Below are positions 15,269 to 23,223 of a DNA stretch of 55,126 bases, in pieces. Under the pieces are notes generated by a model. That model was not told where the DNA came from. It worked only from the letters and a program-made list of their open reading frames with translations, and ran no database searches. Position 1 is the first letter of the stretch. Every line of letters begins with the position of its first letter. The stretch is from Kitasatospora sp. MBT63 (GTDB taxonomy: Bacteria; Actinomycetota; Actinomycetes; Streptomycetales; Streptomycetaceae), in the NCBI RefSeq assembly GCF_000710465.2, contig NZ_JAIZ01000167.1:3171-58296 (forward strand), given 5' to 3'. The position numbers and the translations under genes were made by a program.

Positions 15269-15289
15269 CTTAATTCTATACGCATTTAG
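15269..15289 (-). promoter_or_regulatory. Early promoter motif, copy D (best -35/-10)
   Basis: The minus strand has TTGGAC, 16 bp, then TATAGAAT in ATGCGTATAGAATTAAG. This is the closest of the family to a sigma-70-type promoter and lies 37 bp before the gene at 15232. Confidence 0.7.
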
Positions 15290-15305
15290 TGGTGGTGTCC
15301 AACGC

Positions 15306-15932
15306 CTAGTCGGTCGGAGCAGCCTTCTTCGCGGCCCGGCCGCGCGGCAGGATCTTCGATCCAGGGCCGTCGTACGAACCCACGCGCAAGGCATCCACAA
15401 CCGCGTCGTCGGGCGTCCAGATCCGGGCCACGGCCCGGTGCCGCACCCGCTCGGCTTCGGCCGGAGCCCACGGCCGGGCGGTCGGGTCCTTCGCGACGAG
15501 GGCGGCCGCTTCCAGGACGGTGTCGAGCAGCCACAGGTGGGAGCCGGACAGGCTCCAGTCACCTGCGGGCCACGCGCCGCGCTTCTGCGCCTGCTCGACC
15601 AGCGTTCCGTGTTCCAGGCCGAAGATCTGCATGACCTCCTGCTGGCCGACGATCACCGGAAGCTCGGCTACGTCGGTGACCCAGGCCGCCGGCTGCTGCG
15701 CTTCCACGATCGCCTGGAGAGCGGACGCGTCGACAGCCTTCGATCGGGTCGTCATTTCGCCGAACCTGCGCACGAAGTCGAGCAGCCAGTACGGCGAGCC
15801 CGAGATCACGCGGGCGTGGGAGTAGTCCAGGTTCCCGCGGGTCACCCACTCCGAGACCCGGGCCGCCGTCACACCGTAGACAGCTCCGAACTCGCTCTTC
15901 CCTGCCAGCAGAGGCTTCTTCACGCCGCACAC
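15306..15932 (-). CDS. Putative DNA-binding protein with duplicated HTH-like domain
   Basis: 208 residues from GTG 15932. Two halves repeat one pattern: KSEFGAVYGVTAARVSEWV...SGSPYWLLDFV (residues 12-58) and QQEVMQIFGLEHGTLVEQA...SGSHLWLLDTV (about 97-140). Each resembles an excisionase/MerR-type winged helix with its helix-turn-helix followed by an SGSxxWLLD wing. The C-terminus is basic (GRAAKKAAPTD). It is the first gene of the early region and sits next to promoter E, so a regulatory role (repressor, activator or excisionase) is reasonable. Confidence 0.6.
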   Translation of the reverse strand: MCGVKKPLLAGKSEFGAVYGVTAARVSEWVTRGNLDYSHARVISGSPYWLLDFVRRFGEMTTRSKAVDASALQAIVEAQQPAAWVTDVAELPVIVGQQEVMQIFGLEHGTLVEQAQKRGAWPAGDWSLSGSHLWLLDTVLEAAALVAKDPTARPWAPAEAERVRHRAVARIWTPDDAVVDALRVGSYDGPGSKILPRGRAAKKAAPTD

Positions 15933-15962
15933 CGTCCCATCGTCATCACAACAAGGCTATGA

Positions 15963-15979
15963 CTTGATTCTATGCGCAT
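15963..15979 (-). promoter_or_regulatory. Early promoter motif, copy E (weaker)
   Basis: Minus strand ATGCGCATAGAATCAAG; the -10 is CATAGAAT. About 30 bp upstream of the duplicated-HTH gene. Confidence 0.5.
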
Positions 15980-16022
15980 AGGATGCTAACGCGGGTGGGC
16001 ACGCGGGCTGATAGCCTGAAGT

Positions 16023-16035
16023 CCTCCAAGAGGTC
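16023..16035 (-). repeat. Leader repeat, copy 6, without an evident gene
   Basis: GACCTCTTGGAGG matches the early leader, but no start codon with an open frame follows within 20 bases. It lies between the terminator at 16036 and promoter E, and may be a relic or an untranslated leader. Confidence 0.5.
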
Positions 16036-16062
16036 AGGCCCCCACTCCATGAGTGGGGGCCT
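16036..16062. terminator. 12-bp perfect hairpin separating late and early regions
   Basis: AGGCCCCCACTC (16036-16047) pairs with GAGTGGGGGCCT (16051-16062) around CAT. It lies downstream of the lysis genes, so it should end the late transcript. The flanks 15980-16022 and 16063-16212 hold nothing else I can identify. Confidence 0.65.
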
Positions 16063-16212
16063 CACCCTTTCCCAGCGGCAGCTACATGCTTACGACCCCT
16101 TTCGGCGCGCCCTCACGAACGAGGGCCGGTTACTCGTGGGCGATGCAGCTGCCTTCTGCCTGATCCGGTCCGGGCTCGCGCCTACCAGCGCGCACGGACG
16201 GAGGGCAGGGGT

Positions 16213-16464
16213 TCAGAGGGGCAACGGTGCCTTCGCTGCCGGGTAGTGCGGAGGGCGGGCGTAGCCGAGCAGCCAGCCGAACTTGGGGCTCAGGTGCTCC
16301 TCGGCGAGGCGGAACAGCGCGTAGTAGACGAAGCCGACCGCCGGGATCAGGACGCCGGACAGCGCGGAGGGGTCCAGGTCGAGACCGTGGCCGGCCGCCA
16401 GGGTGACCAGCCATCCCACCAGCGCGGGGACTCCGGTCCTCAGTAGGGATACGTACACGTTCAT
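16213..16464 (-). CDS. Holin-like small membrane protein, 83 aa
   Basis: ATG 16464 (MNVYVSLLRTGVPALVGWLV) preceded by AAGGAGATC. Two hydrophobic segments (about 6-28 and 38-56, SGVLIPAVGFVYYALFRL) are followed by a basic, proline-containing cytoplasmic tail. Size, topology and position beside the endolysin gene fit a phage holin, which permeabilises the membrane to release lysin. Confidence 0.7.
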   Translation of the reverse strand: MNVYVSLLRTGVPALVGWLVTLAAGHGLDLDPSALSGVLIPAVGFVYYALFRLAEEHLSPKFGWLLGYARPPHYPAAKAPLPL

Positions 16465-16516
16465 GCGGGGGATCTCCTTCTTGATGGTTACGGTCAAGGT
16501 CGATCGCGTCGGCCGC

Positions 16517-17290
16517 TCAGGTGACGGGCGCGCTCCAGGTCGCCCGCCAGGTGAGGGGCCCGACCACGCCGTCCCCCTCCAAGCCCTTCTCACGCTGGAA
16601 CTGGGCGCACACGGAAGCCGACTTGGGGCCGTACCCGCCATCGACCGCGATGCTCCAGCCGCGGTCGGCCATCTTCTGCTGCCACGTGCGGGCGTTGCCG
16701 CTTGCAGTGAAGTTCCGCAGGTACTCCCCCGGCCACGGCGGACCATCGGTCGCCGGCGGCTGGGCCGGGGCGGTGCCTCCGCCGCCGCCGGGGCGGGGCG
16801 CACCCTGCCGGACCCAGGCGAGAAGCGGGCCACCAGGGCACTCGGTGGCGTAGCCGTCGCAGTGGCCCAGGATCTCGGGCCCGGCGCCGTTGCGCTGGAG
16901 CAGGTCGATGCCGTCCCGGATCGCGCCGAGCAGCGCGTCGGTCGGATCGGTCAGCCCCTCGGAACCGACCAGGCCGCAGATCGCGTAGTGCCCCCGGTTC
17001 AGCGGCTGGTTGCCGTTGGCCGCCGTCCGCTTGCCGATGCCTCGGCCCTCGAACAGGTAGCCGTGTACGCACGCCAGGTACGAGTACGCGATGTCGGTGT
17101 AGCCCTCCTGCTTGTTGGCCAGGTGGCTCGCCCGGATGGCCTTGACCTCCTGCACACACAGGGCGTGGTCACCGGCCAGCGAGGGGCTGACGAACGTCCC
17201 CTCGTAGTGCACCTTGACGCCCTTGGTCGTGGGCTGGTCCGGTGCGGCAGACTCCGGCCAGCCAAGCTGGGCCCGGGTCACGAGCTGCAT
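16517..17290 (-). CDS. N-acetylmuramoyl-L-alanine amidase endolysin with PG-binding domain
   Basis: ATG 17290 (MQLVTRAQLGWPESAA) with AGGA upstream. Residues 1-165 form a PGRP/amidase domain: KGVKVHYEG, DIAYSYLACVHGYLFEGRG and ILGHCDGYATECPG contain the usual zinc-ligand His and Cys/Asp region. After a Gly/Pro linker, residues 185-257 form a peptidoglycan-binding domain (YGPKSASVCAQFQREKGLEG). 257 residues, typical of actinophage endolysins. It cleaves the amide between MurNAc and L-Ala at lysis. Confidence 0.9.
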   Translation of the reverse strand: MQLVTRAQLGWPESAAPDQPTTKGVKVHYEGTFVSPSLAGDHALCVQEVKAIRASHLANKQEGYTDIAYSYLACVHGYLFEGRGIGKRTAANGNQPLNRGHYAICGLVGSEGLTDPTDALLGAIRDGIDLLQRNGAGPEILGHCDGYATECPGGPLLAWVRQGAPRPGGGGGTAPAQPPATDGPPWPGEYLRNFTASGNARTWQQKMADRGWSIAVDGGYGPKSASVCAQFQREKGLEGDGVVGPLTWRATWSAPVT

Positions 17291-17306
17291 AGCGCGTCCT
17301 ACATCT

Positions 17307-17324
17307 CCCCCGCGCCTATGCCTG
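17307..17324 (-). repeat. Late-gene leader motif (GGCGCGGGGG), endolysin copy
   Basis: Minus-strand CATAGGCGCGGGGGAGAT, 17 bases before the endolysin start; the least conserved of five related sites. Confidence 0.4.
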
Positions 17325-17352
17325 TTTACAACTGCACTACGTGTCGGGCCGT

Positions 17353-17712
17353 TTAGGGCCCTGCGCCTCTCGCCAGCAGCCACAGCTGGAGGGCTGCGAC
17401 CACCAGGGGCGCGATGAAGGCGCCGATCAGCCACCTCCGGCCGGCAATCGCCTTCGTCTCGGCGTCTTCGCGGGCCCGCCGTTCGGCGGCGAGGTCGCGT
17501 TCGACAACGTCTACTCGCTGCGCCATGAGGCGCTGATCGGAGGTGTAGACGTCCTTGGTGACGACCTGCTCGAACCGGGCTGCTAGCGACTGGAGATCGC
17601 TGCGCAGATCATCGCGGAGCCCGGCGATGCCATCTCTCTGATCCTCGCGGAGCTGGGACAGAGCGCGCTGGAGCTCCCACAGTGTGGGCTCGGCGGTCGG
17701 CGGGACGCTCAA
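17353..17712 (-). CDS. Coiled-coil membrane protein of the lysis cassette
   Basis: 119 residues. A long charged coiled coil occupies residues 10-90 (ALSQLREDQRDGIAGLRDDL; VDVVERDLAAERRAREDAET), then one C-terminal transmembrane helix (WLIGAFIAPLVVAALQLWLL). Proteins of this shape lie beside lysins in Streptomyces and mycobacterial phages, where a second holin or antiholin/spanin-like role is proposed. Preceded by the late-leader repeat. Confidence 0.65.
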   Translation of the reverse strand: MSVPPTAEPTLWELQRALSQLREDQRDGIAGLRDDLRSDLQSLAARFEQVVTKDVYTSDQRLMAQRVDVVERDLAAERRAREDAETKAIAGRRWLIGAFIAPLVVAALQLWLLARGAGP

Positions 17713-17732
17713 GGCATGCTCCTGGTAGGCGT

Positions 17733-17755
17733 CCCCGCGCCACTGATCATCCTAC
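17733..17755 (-). repeat. Late-gene leader motif, lysis membrane-protein copy
   Basis: Minus-strand TAGGATGATCAGTGGCGCGG with ATGACC 16 bp before TAGGAT, a possible promoter. Confidence 0.55.
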
Positions 17756-17775
17756 GGCCCCCGCGCCGTAGGTCA

Positions 17776-20295
17776 TCAGTCGGTGAACCACCGGATGCTG
17801 CCGAACGACAGCCAGCCGCCGATCGGCCCGGTGGCGTTGGTCAGCACTACCTCACCGGACGGGTAGACGAAGACGTTGGCGTTGACGTTGTTGTTGGTTG
17901 CGCCCGGGAACACCTCGCCGGTCTTGGGCCGGTAGGCGGCCTCGCCGATGGTGCACACAGTGCCGGAGGTCATGCCAGCGGGCACCGCGACGATGCCCCG
18001 AAGCACGACCGACCCGTCGACGAGCCGCCGGTACTGGACGAACTGCCAGCCCGACAGCTGCGAGCAGCCGTTCGTGAATGTGACGCTGCGCCAGCGTGGA
18101 TTGTCGCTGGTGACGATCGGGATGTCGGTGACGATCTGGCTCTGCGAGATCGTCAGCTTCTTGTTGAGGACGAGGTCGGCCCACTGGTCCTTGTTGCAGG
18201 CGATGATCTCGTTGTTGCCGATCCGGATGTGGTCGTAGTCCCCGTTGCCCGCGTACACGTTGGCATTGGGGAGGTCTGGCCGCATCGGGCCGCTTGTTCC
18301 CGTGGCGTACACGGAGTTGGTGCTGACCGAGTAGCGGACGTCCAGCTGCCCGTTGACGCTGGTGCTGCCGGCGTCGATGTCCACGCGGGCCTGGCCGGGT
18401 GTTGACCACAGCGTGATGCCGGCCTGGGGCCACCAGACCACCGACCGCGGGGCCATCACTCCGGTCTTGGGAGGGTCGGTGAGCTTCGCGGACTGCAGGG
18501 TCAGGACGCTGGTGTTCTGGCTCGGATCGTAGACGCTGGAGATCGTCGCCGGGCTCGTCTCCTGTGTGGAGCCGGAGTAGAGCCTCACCATGCCGGTGGG
18601 CGAGCCGTTCTGGACTACTGATGTGGCCTCGACCCGGTTGCCGGTGGCTGCTGTTCGCAGAGTCGCACCGTCGATCTGGACACCGGTGATGAGCGTGCCG
18701 GTGATGGTGCCGCCGGTGATGGTCTTCCCGGTGATTGCGTCTGCGGACAGCTTCGACGCGGTGACCGTGCCGTCGGCGATCTGGACCTGGGAGAGCACCG
18801 GTCGGGCCTCGCAGTTGTCGAACAGGATGGTGCCTGCCGTGGCCTGGAAGGACTCGATGGTCAGGCGTGCCGTGGTGGTGTTCGGCGGGGCGGTCACCGT
18901 GGCCGATGCGGTCTGCCAGGTCGCTGCGGGCTGGGGGGAGGTTGCCAGGGCTGTTCCGTAGCCGAGCACTGCTCCGGTGGCGTCCACCCACCGCGCGTAG
19001 AGCTTGACGGACTGGCCCTTCCAGTCCGCTGACACCTGGTAGTCGAAGCGGAGGAAGATCTGATCGCCGGCACGCGCAGGAACGGTCGCGAGGACCGCGC
19101 TCTTGGTCGATGCCGTTGCAGCGGTTGCGTCGACCTTGGCGCTCTTGGCCGAGCCGTTGCCGGTGGAGGCGATGGACCAGGGTGCCCCGGCGGCTGCGAG
19201 CAGGGCAGCACCGACGGGTCCTTCGAACGAGCCGTCCGGGATGAAGTTGTTCACCAGGCCGACGGACAGGGCGTCGGTGTTGATCGCTCCTGCCGCGATC
19301 TGTGTCGCCGTGATGGTGTTCGCGGCGATCTTGTCGCCGGTGATCGACAGCGCCTTGATCTCGCGGCCGGTAACCGCGTCGGCGGCGATCTTCCCGGCGA
19401 CCACAGCGTTAGCCGCGATCTTGGAGCTGGTGATGGAGCTCGCGGCGAGCTGCGTGGCGGTGATCGTGCTGGCGGCGATCTGCCCGGCCGTCACGGCCCC
19501 TGCGGCAAGGTTGGCGGTCGTGACTGCTCCGGCGGCCAGCTCGGCAGTGGTGACCGAGCCGGCGGCGATCTCCCTGGCGGTCACCGCGTCGGCGGCGATC
19601 GTGCCCGTGGTCACGGCGTCGCTGGCGATCTTCCCGGCCACGATGGCGGCCTGGCCGACCTTCGTTGCGGTCACGGCCGCGTCGGCGATGGCGGGGCCGT
19701 CGATGGCGCCGGTTGCGACCTTGGCGGCCGTCACGGCGTCGTCAGCCAGCTGGAGTTCTCCGACGATGCCGGCCAGGACTTCGTCCGCGACGACCTTGGC
19801 CGGGACTGCGGTGGCCTCGGGAGAGGGTGCGGACGCTTTGCCGGACGTGGAGCGGGCCACGAGTACGACCCAGACGGGTATCGCGGTCGGGACCAGGACC
19901 CGGCCGCCGCGGGGTGACTCGATGGTCGCAACCAGGGTTCCGGGCCCGGGGGTGAAGCCGCTCGCCCGCCCGGTGTGGATCTCTACCCGGGCGAAGTCGA
20001 GTGGGCACACCGCGCCGCCAGCGAAGCCACCGTCCCACACGACGGCGACGCCGCCGAGGGTCGGCGTGGCGGCGGGCACGGCTGGCACTGGGGGCGGCGG
20101 GCCGTTGACGACGTTGATGGCGGTGGTGCCGTCTGGCTGCTGGCCGATGATCGCGCGCACCGTGCCGTCGGCGGTGACGGTCAGCGCGCCGTCGTCGATG
20201 CTCGAGTACGCGAGGCGCGAGGATCGGGATGTCTCCTGGGTGGTGCGCTCCAGATCAGCGATGCGCTGGGCGAGCTGGTCGATCGGGTCAGGCAC
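17776..20295 (-). CDS. Tail fibre / receptor-binding protein
   Basis: 839 residues from GTG 20295. An N-terminal coiled coil ([17 protein letters not shown]) precedes a fibronectin-like region. Residues 165-350 hold about 18 tandem units of roughly 10 residues of the form AaDAVTaxkIA (for example [20 protein letters not shown]), typical of tail-fibre beta-helical shafts. A carbohydrate-binding-like jelly roll follows (FEGPVG...FDNCEARP), then a beta-rich C-terminal head. It should form the adhesion fibre at the tail tip. Confidence 0.8.
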   Translation of the reverse strand: MPDPIDQLAQRIADLERTTQETSRSSRLAYSSIDDGALTVTADGTVRAIIGQQPDGTTAINVVNGPPPPVPAVPAATPTLGGVAVVWDGGFAGGAVCPLDFARVEIHTGRASGFTPGPGTLVATIESPRGGRVLVPTAIPVWVVLVARSTSGKASAPSPEATAVPAKVVADEVLAGIVGELQLADDAVTAAKVATGAIDGPAIADAAVTATKVGQAAIVAGKIASDAVTTGTIAADAVTAREIAAGSVTTAELAAGAVTTANLAAGAVTAGQIAASTITATQLAASSITSSKIAANAVVAGKIAADAVTGREIKALSITGDKIAANTITATQIAAGAINTDALSVGLVNNFIPDGSFEGPVGAALLAAAGAPWSIASTGNGSAKSAKVDATAATASTKSAVLATVPARAGDQIFLRFDYQVSADWKGQSVKLYARWVDATGAVLGYGTALATSPQPAATWQTASATVTAPPNTTTARLTIESFQATAGTILFDNCEARPVLSQVQIADGTVTASKLSADAITGKTITGGTITGTLITGVQIDGATLRTAATGNRVEATSVVQNGSPTGMVRLYSGSTQETSPATISSVYDPSQNTSVLTLQSAKLTDPPKTGVMAPRSVVWWPQAGITLWSTPGQARVDIDAGSTSVNGQLDVRYSVSTNSVYATGTSGPMRPDLPNANVYAGNGDYDHIRIGNNEIIACNKDQWADLVLNKKLTISQSQIVTDIPIVTSDNPRWRSVTFTNGCSQLSGWQFVQYRRLVDGSVVLRGIVAVPAGMTSGTVCTIGEAAYRPKTGEVFPGATNNNVNANVFVYPSGEVVLTNATGPIGGWLSFGSIRWFTD

Positions 20296-20310
20296 AGGGG
20301 GTCCTTTCGT

Positions 20311-21381
20311 TCAGGCGCTGTACGGGCGGGCAAGGCGCAGGGTGGCGGTCTCCTGTCCGCCGTCGGCGGCGGGGTGCAGCGTCCAGGCGGTGATCCGGCA
20401 CCAGCCGTCCCAGTCGCCCCACTGGTCGTGCACGGTGACCCTCACGTCGTCGCCGATCGACCAGCTGCCGACCGGCGCGGCCGGGTGGTCGACGACCGTG
20501 ATCGCGGTGAGCTCCCCGAGCCGCTGGCGGCGGGCCCGTTCGGCGCGGACCCGGGCGGCGAGTCGGTCACTGCTCTTCTCGCCGGGAGCGTCCAACACGC
20601 TCTCCAGCCGCAGCCGGTTGTTGCGTGCTGCGTCGGTGGTGCGGACCTTGGCGCTGCCCTCCCCGGCGCCGAGGCCGACGACGACCTGGGCGTACTGGTC
20701 GGCGTCGAACAGGACCGGCACGGAGCCGGTGACGTTGATGCCGGTGGCGAAGGAGATGTCGCTGCGGCGGGTGCCGAGCCTTGGCCAGCCGACGATGACG
20801 CGCCTCTGTGGAGCGCCGTCCACCCAGTCCACCGTTTCGGTGAACTCCGGGCCCTGGTCCAGGGCCGTCATGTCCCGCACCACGGCGGCCAGCGCGGGCG
20901 CCTCCCACGCCTTGGTGCTGTAGGGCTGCTCCTTGGTACCGACCGTGAGGCTGCTCGGTCTGCTGTCGACCTGCACTCCGAGGTCGCCGTCCGGCTGCTC
21001 CTGGCAGTACGCCCACACGTCCTGGATCACCTTGGAGGGGTCCGCGCCGATGTATGGGCCGCGCCCCGCGAGATCGCCGTGCAGGTCGCGGCGACGTGCC
21101 AGGTAGGAGCTGAACCCGCTGGCCTCGATCGGGTACTTCCCCTCGACAGGTTCGGCCCGCCACACGAGGCCGCCCCACAGCAGCCGCTGGTCGCGCTCGG
21201 CGTACAGCAAGGCGTTGCCGGCGTCTGGAGGCACCAGCTGCGCGAGGTGGGGCTCCAGCACGGCGCGCAGGCTTCCGGGGCCGTTGAGTTCCGGGCCGAA
21301 CTCCACGTCTGACAGCGGCAGGTCCCACGAGAGGATCTCGCCGGTCAGGGCGTGCTGGGAGATGTAGCGGTAGGCGGGCAT
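20311..21381 (-). CDS. Minor tail protein, Gp37-like baseplate hub
   Basis: 356 residues starting MPAYRYISQHALTGEILSWD. The beginning (LPLSDVEFGPELNGPGSLRA) matches the ReqiPepy6 Gp37-like/Tal N-terminal fold of actinophage minor tail proteins. Its stop and the next gene's start are adjacent, and the order Dit - minor tail - hub - fibre is standard. It probably forms the tail-tip hub. Confidence 0.75.
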   Translation of the reverse strand: MPAYRYISQHALTGEILSWDLPLSDVEFGPELNGPGSLRAVLEPHLAQLVPPDAGNALLYAERDQRLLWGGLVWRAEPVEGKYPIEASGFSSYLARRRDLHGDLAGRGPYIGADPSKVIQDVWAYCQEQPDGDLGVQVDSRPSSLTVGTKEQPYSTKAWEAPALAAVVRDMTALDQGPEFTETVDWVDGAPQRRVIVGWPRLGTRRSDISFATGINVTGSVPVLFDADQYAQVVVGLGAGEGSAKVRTTDAARNNRLRLESVLDAPGEKSSDRLAARVRAERARRQRLGELTAITVVDHPAAPVGSWSIGDDVRVTVHDQWGDWDGWCRITAWTLHPAADGGQETATLRLARPYSA

Positions 21382-22310
21382 CAGATCACGCCTTCGATGA
21401 ACTCGACATCGAAGATCAGGGCCGTGCTTCCGCTGACGTCACCGCCGCCGTTCGCGTTGTTGTACCGGCCGGCCTGGAGGCGCAGTTCCTGGGTTCGGCC
21501 TCGGAAGTACGGCGCGAGGGCCGGGGAGTCGCTGGCCATGACGGAGTTCCGCGACACGTAGGTGATCGTGTCGGTGTCGACCTGGTACTCGGTGCCGATC
21601 CAGTCTCCCCACTTCATCCGGACGCCGAAGTAGGTCTCGCCCCAGACGCGGATGCCGGTGAGCGTGGCGGTCACGTTCGAGGCTGTGGCCCATGCCGGTA
21701 CGTCGGTGAAGACTCGGCCGTTGGGCGGCCAGTCGTCCTGCCATACTCCGGACTGGCTGGGCAGCTGGGAGTACGGGAACCCGTTGATGGTCTGGAGCTG
21801 CCTCTGGCGCCGGGGGTTGGCGATACTCCGCAGGTCGGTGATCAGTGCGTCCGTGACCGTGGCGCAGTTCGGGGGAAGGTCGATCCGGGCGAGCGGGATC
21901 CCGGTCATCCCGGGCGGCGGAGCGGTGGTGTTCGCGGGCACGTTCGGGATGACGTGGAAGTAGCCGATGTCCTGGGTTGCGGGGTTGCGGGTGCCCTCGT
22001 ACTCCGGGTCTTCGACTCGCAGCAGGACAAGGTCGCTACGGCGGGTGCCGCCGGTGGGAGCGATCGGCACGAGGGCGTCGCCCACGTTGTACTGGGTGTA
22101 GGAGCCCTGCCCCCAGGTCGCGCCGCGTACGATCGCCGAGCCGTCGCCGACCCGGACCGCGGCGCCCGGGGTGGCGGTCGAGCGGACCTTGAGGTCTTCC
22201 CCTTCGGTCACGCCCTGACTGCCGCGTGCGAGGTCGCGCACCATCATGCGGAAGGCTCGGGCGGGGTGGGTGCCGCCGTTGACCATCATGGGCGGCTGAA
22301 TGAGCGTCAT
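21381..22310 (-). CDS. Minor tail protein, 309 aa
   Basis: Begins MTLIQPPMMVNGGTHPARAF. The DLVLLRVEDPEYEG and PLARIDLPPNCATVTDALI segments are typical of actinophage minor tail proteins placed between Dit and hub. The beta-rich C-terminus (YFGVRMKWGDWIGTEYQVDT) suggests a surface domain. Exact role unknown. Coupled to the hub gene by a one-base overlap. Confidence 0.7.
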   Translation of the reverse strand: MTLIQPPMMVNGGTHPARAFRMMVRDLARGSQGVTEGEDLKVRSTATPGAAVRVGDGSAIVRGATWGQGSYTQYNVGDALVPIAPTGGTRRSDLVLLRVEDPEYEGTRNPATQDIGYFHVIPNVPANTTAPPPGMTGIPLARIDLPPNCATVTDALITDLRSIANPRRQRQLQTINGFPYSQLPSQSGVWQDDWPPNGRVFTDVPAWATASNVTATLTGIRVWGETYFGVRMKWGDWIGTEYQVDTDTITYVSRNSVMASDSPALAPYFRGRTQELRLQAGRYNNANGGGDVSGSTALIFDVEFIEGVI

Positions 22311-22320
22311 GCTGAAGTCC

Positions 22321-23223
22321 TCACAGGGCGGTATATGCGTCTCGCCACGTCACGGCGAGCCGAGCGGTGTTGGTGAAGTCAGTGGCGATCCAGCGCAGTT
22401 CGGATCGCCCTGCCGGGATGCGGAACAGGTCCAGGCGGGAGGATGCGGTGAGCGAGCCAGCCGCGTTGCCGCTGCCGTTGCGCAGGACGGTGCGTGTGCC
22501 GGGGCGGGTCTCGATCTGGACGTATTCGCCGTCGCCGAGGGTGAACGGGGCCATCTCCAGGGCTCGGCTGGTCTCCACGATCCACAGGCGCGGATTGACG
22601 ATCGGGCCGGTGATGCGGATGCTCGGCCATGCCGGTCGGTCGCCTACGTTGAGCATCCAGCCGGGCCGGGCCGTGGGGTTGGCGACGCCGGTGGTGATCG
22701 GAGCGACCAGCGGCGCGGCGAAGCCCGACTTCGCGCTTGATATGTCCAGTGGAAGCGTGACACCGGAGGTGCTGTCGGCTTGCCACAGCGGATCGGTCGC
22801 GGTGAACTCGATCTCGATTGGTAGCCAGCCATGAACCGCGCGGGCGATGGACACGGCCTCTACCCTCCGCACTCGGCCGACCAAGCAGCGCGTCGCCTGG
22901 CCTGGGCGCTTGGCGCGCAGCATGACGAGCCGCCCGGCCTGAAGGCGGGTCTTCTCATCGGTCCCGGCCCGCACCAGGGCCCCGAGCCGGTCGAGGACAG
23001 CGGTCGGGTTTCCCGCCGACCGTATGCCTGCGGTGATCCGCACGGTGCGGGCCTGCTGGAGGTCGACTCCGGCGAAGGACCCGTCCTCCCCGGGAATGTC
23101 CACGTCGGCGGTGCGCAGCGGAGCGGTACCGAGGCCCTGAACGTCCTCGATGAGGACATCAGTGCCGTGGCCGATGACGACGCCGGCCACGTCGAGTTGC
23201 CAGTCGGCCAGTTCAGCGGCCAT
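22321..23223 (-). CDS. Distal tail protein (Dit-like)
   Basis: 300 residues (MAAELADWQLDVAGVVIGHG). The IPGEDGSFAGVDLQQARTVR segment and FTATDPLWQADS near residue 140 are hallmarks of the siphophage Dit/tail-3 family. Its start overlaps the tape-measure stop, as usual. It joins tail tube and tip. Confidence 0.8.
   Translation of the reverse strand: MAAELADWQLDVAGVVIGHGTDVLIEDVQGLGTAPLRTADVDIPGEDGSFAGVDLQQARTVRITAGIRSAGNPTAVLDRLGALVRAGTDEKTRLQAGRLVMLRAKRPGQATRCLVGRVRRVEAVSIARAVHGWLPIEIEFTATDPLWQADSTSGVTLPLDISSAKSGFAAPLVAPITTGVANPTARPGWMLNVGDRPAWPSIRITGPIVNPRLWIVETSRALEMAPFTLGDGEYVQIETRPGTRTVLRNGSGNAAGSLTASSRLDLFRIPAGRSELRWIATDFTNTARLAVTWRDAYTAL

Noticed and set aside
19103..20923. 606-codon plus-strand frame opposite the fibre and hub genes
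   Set aside because: It is the antisense of Ala/Thr repeat codons; its low-complexity translation is an artefact of those repeats.
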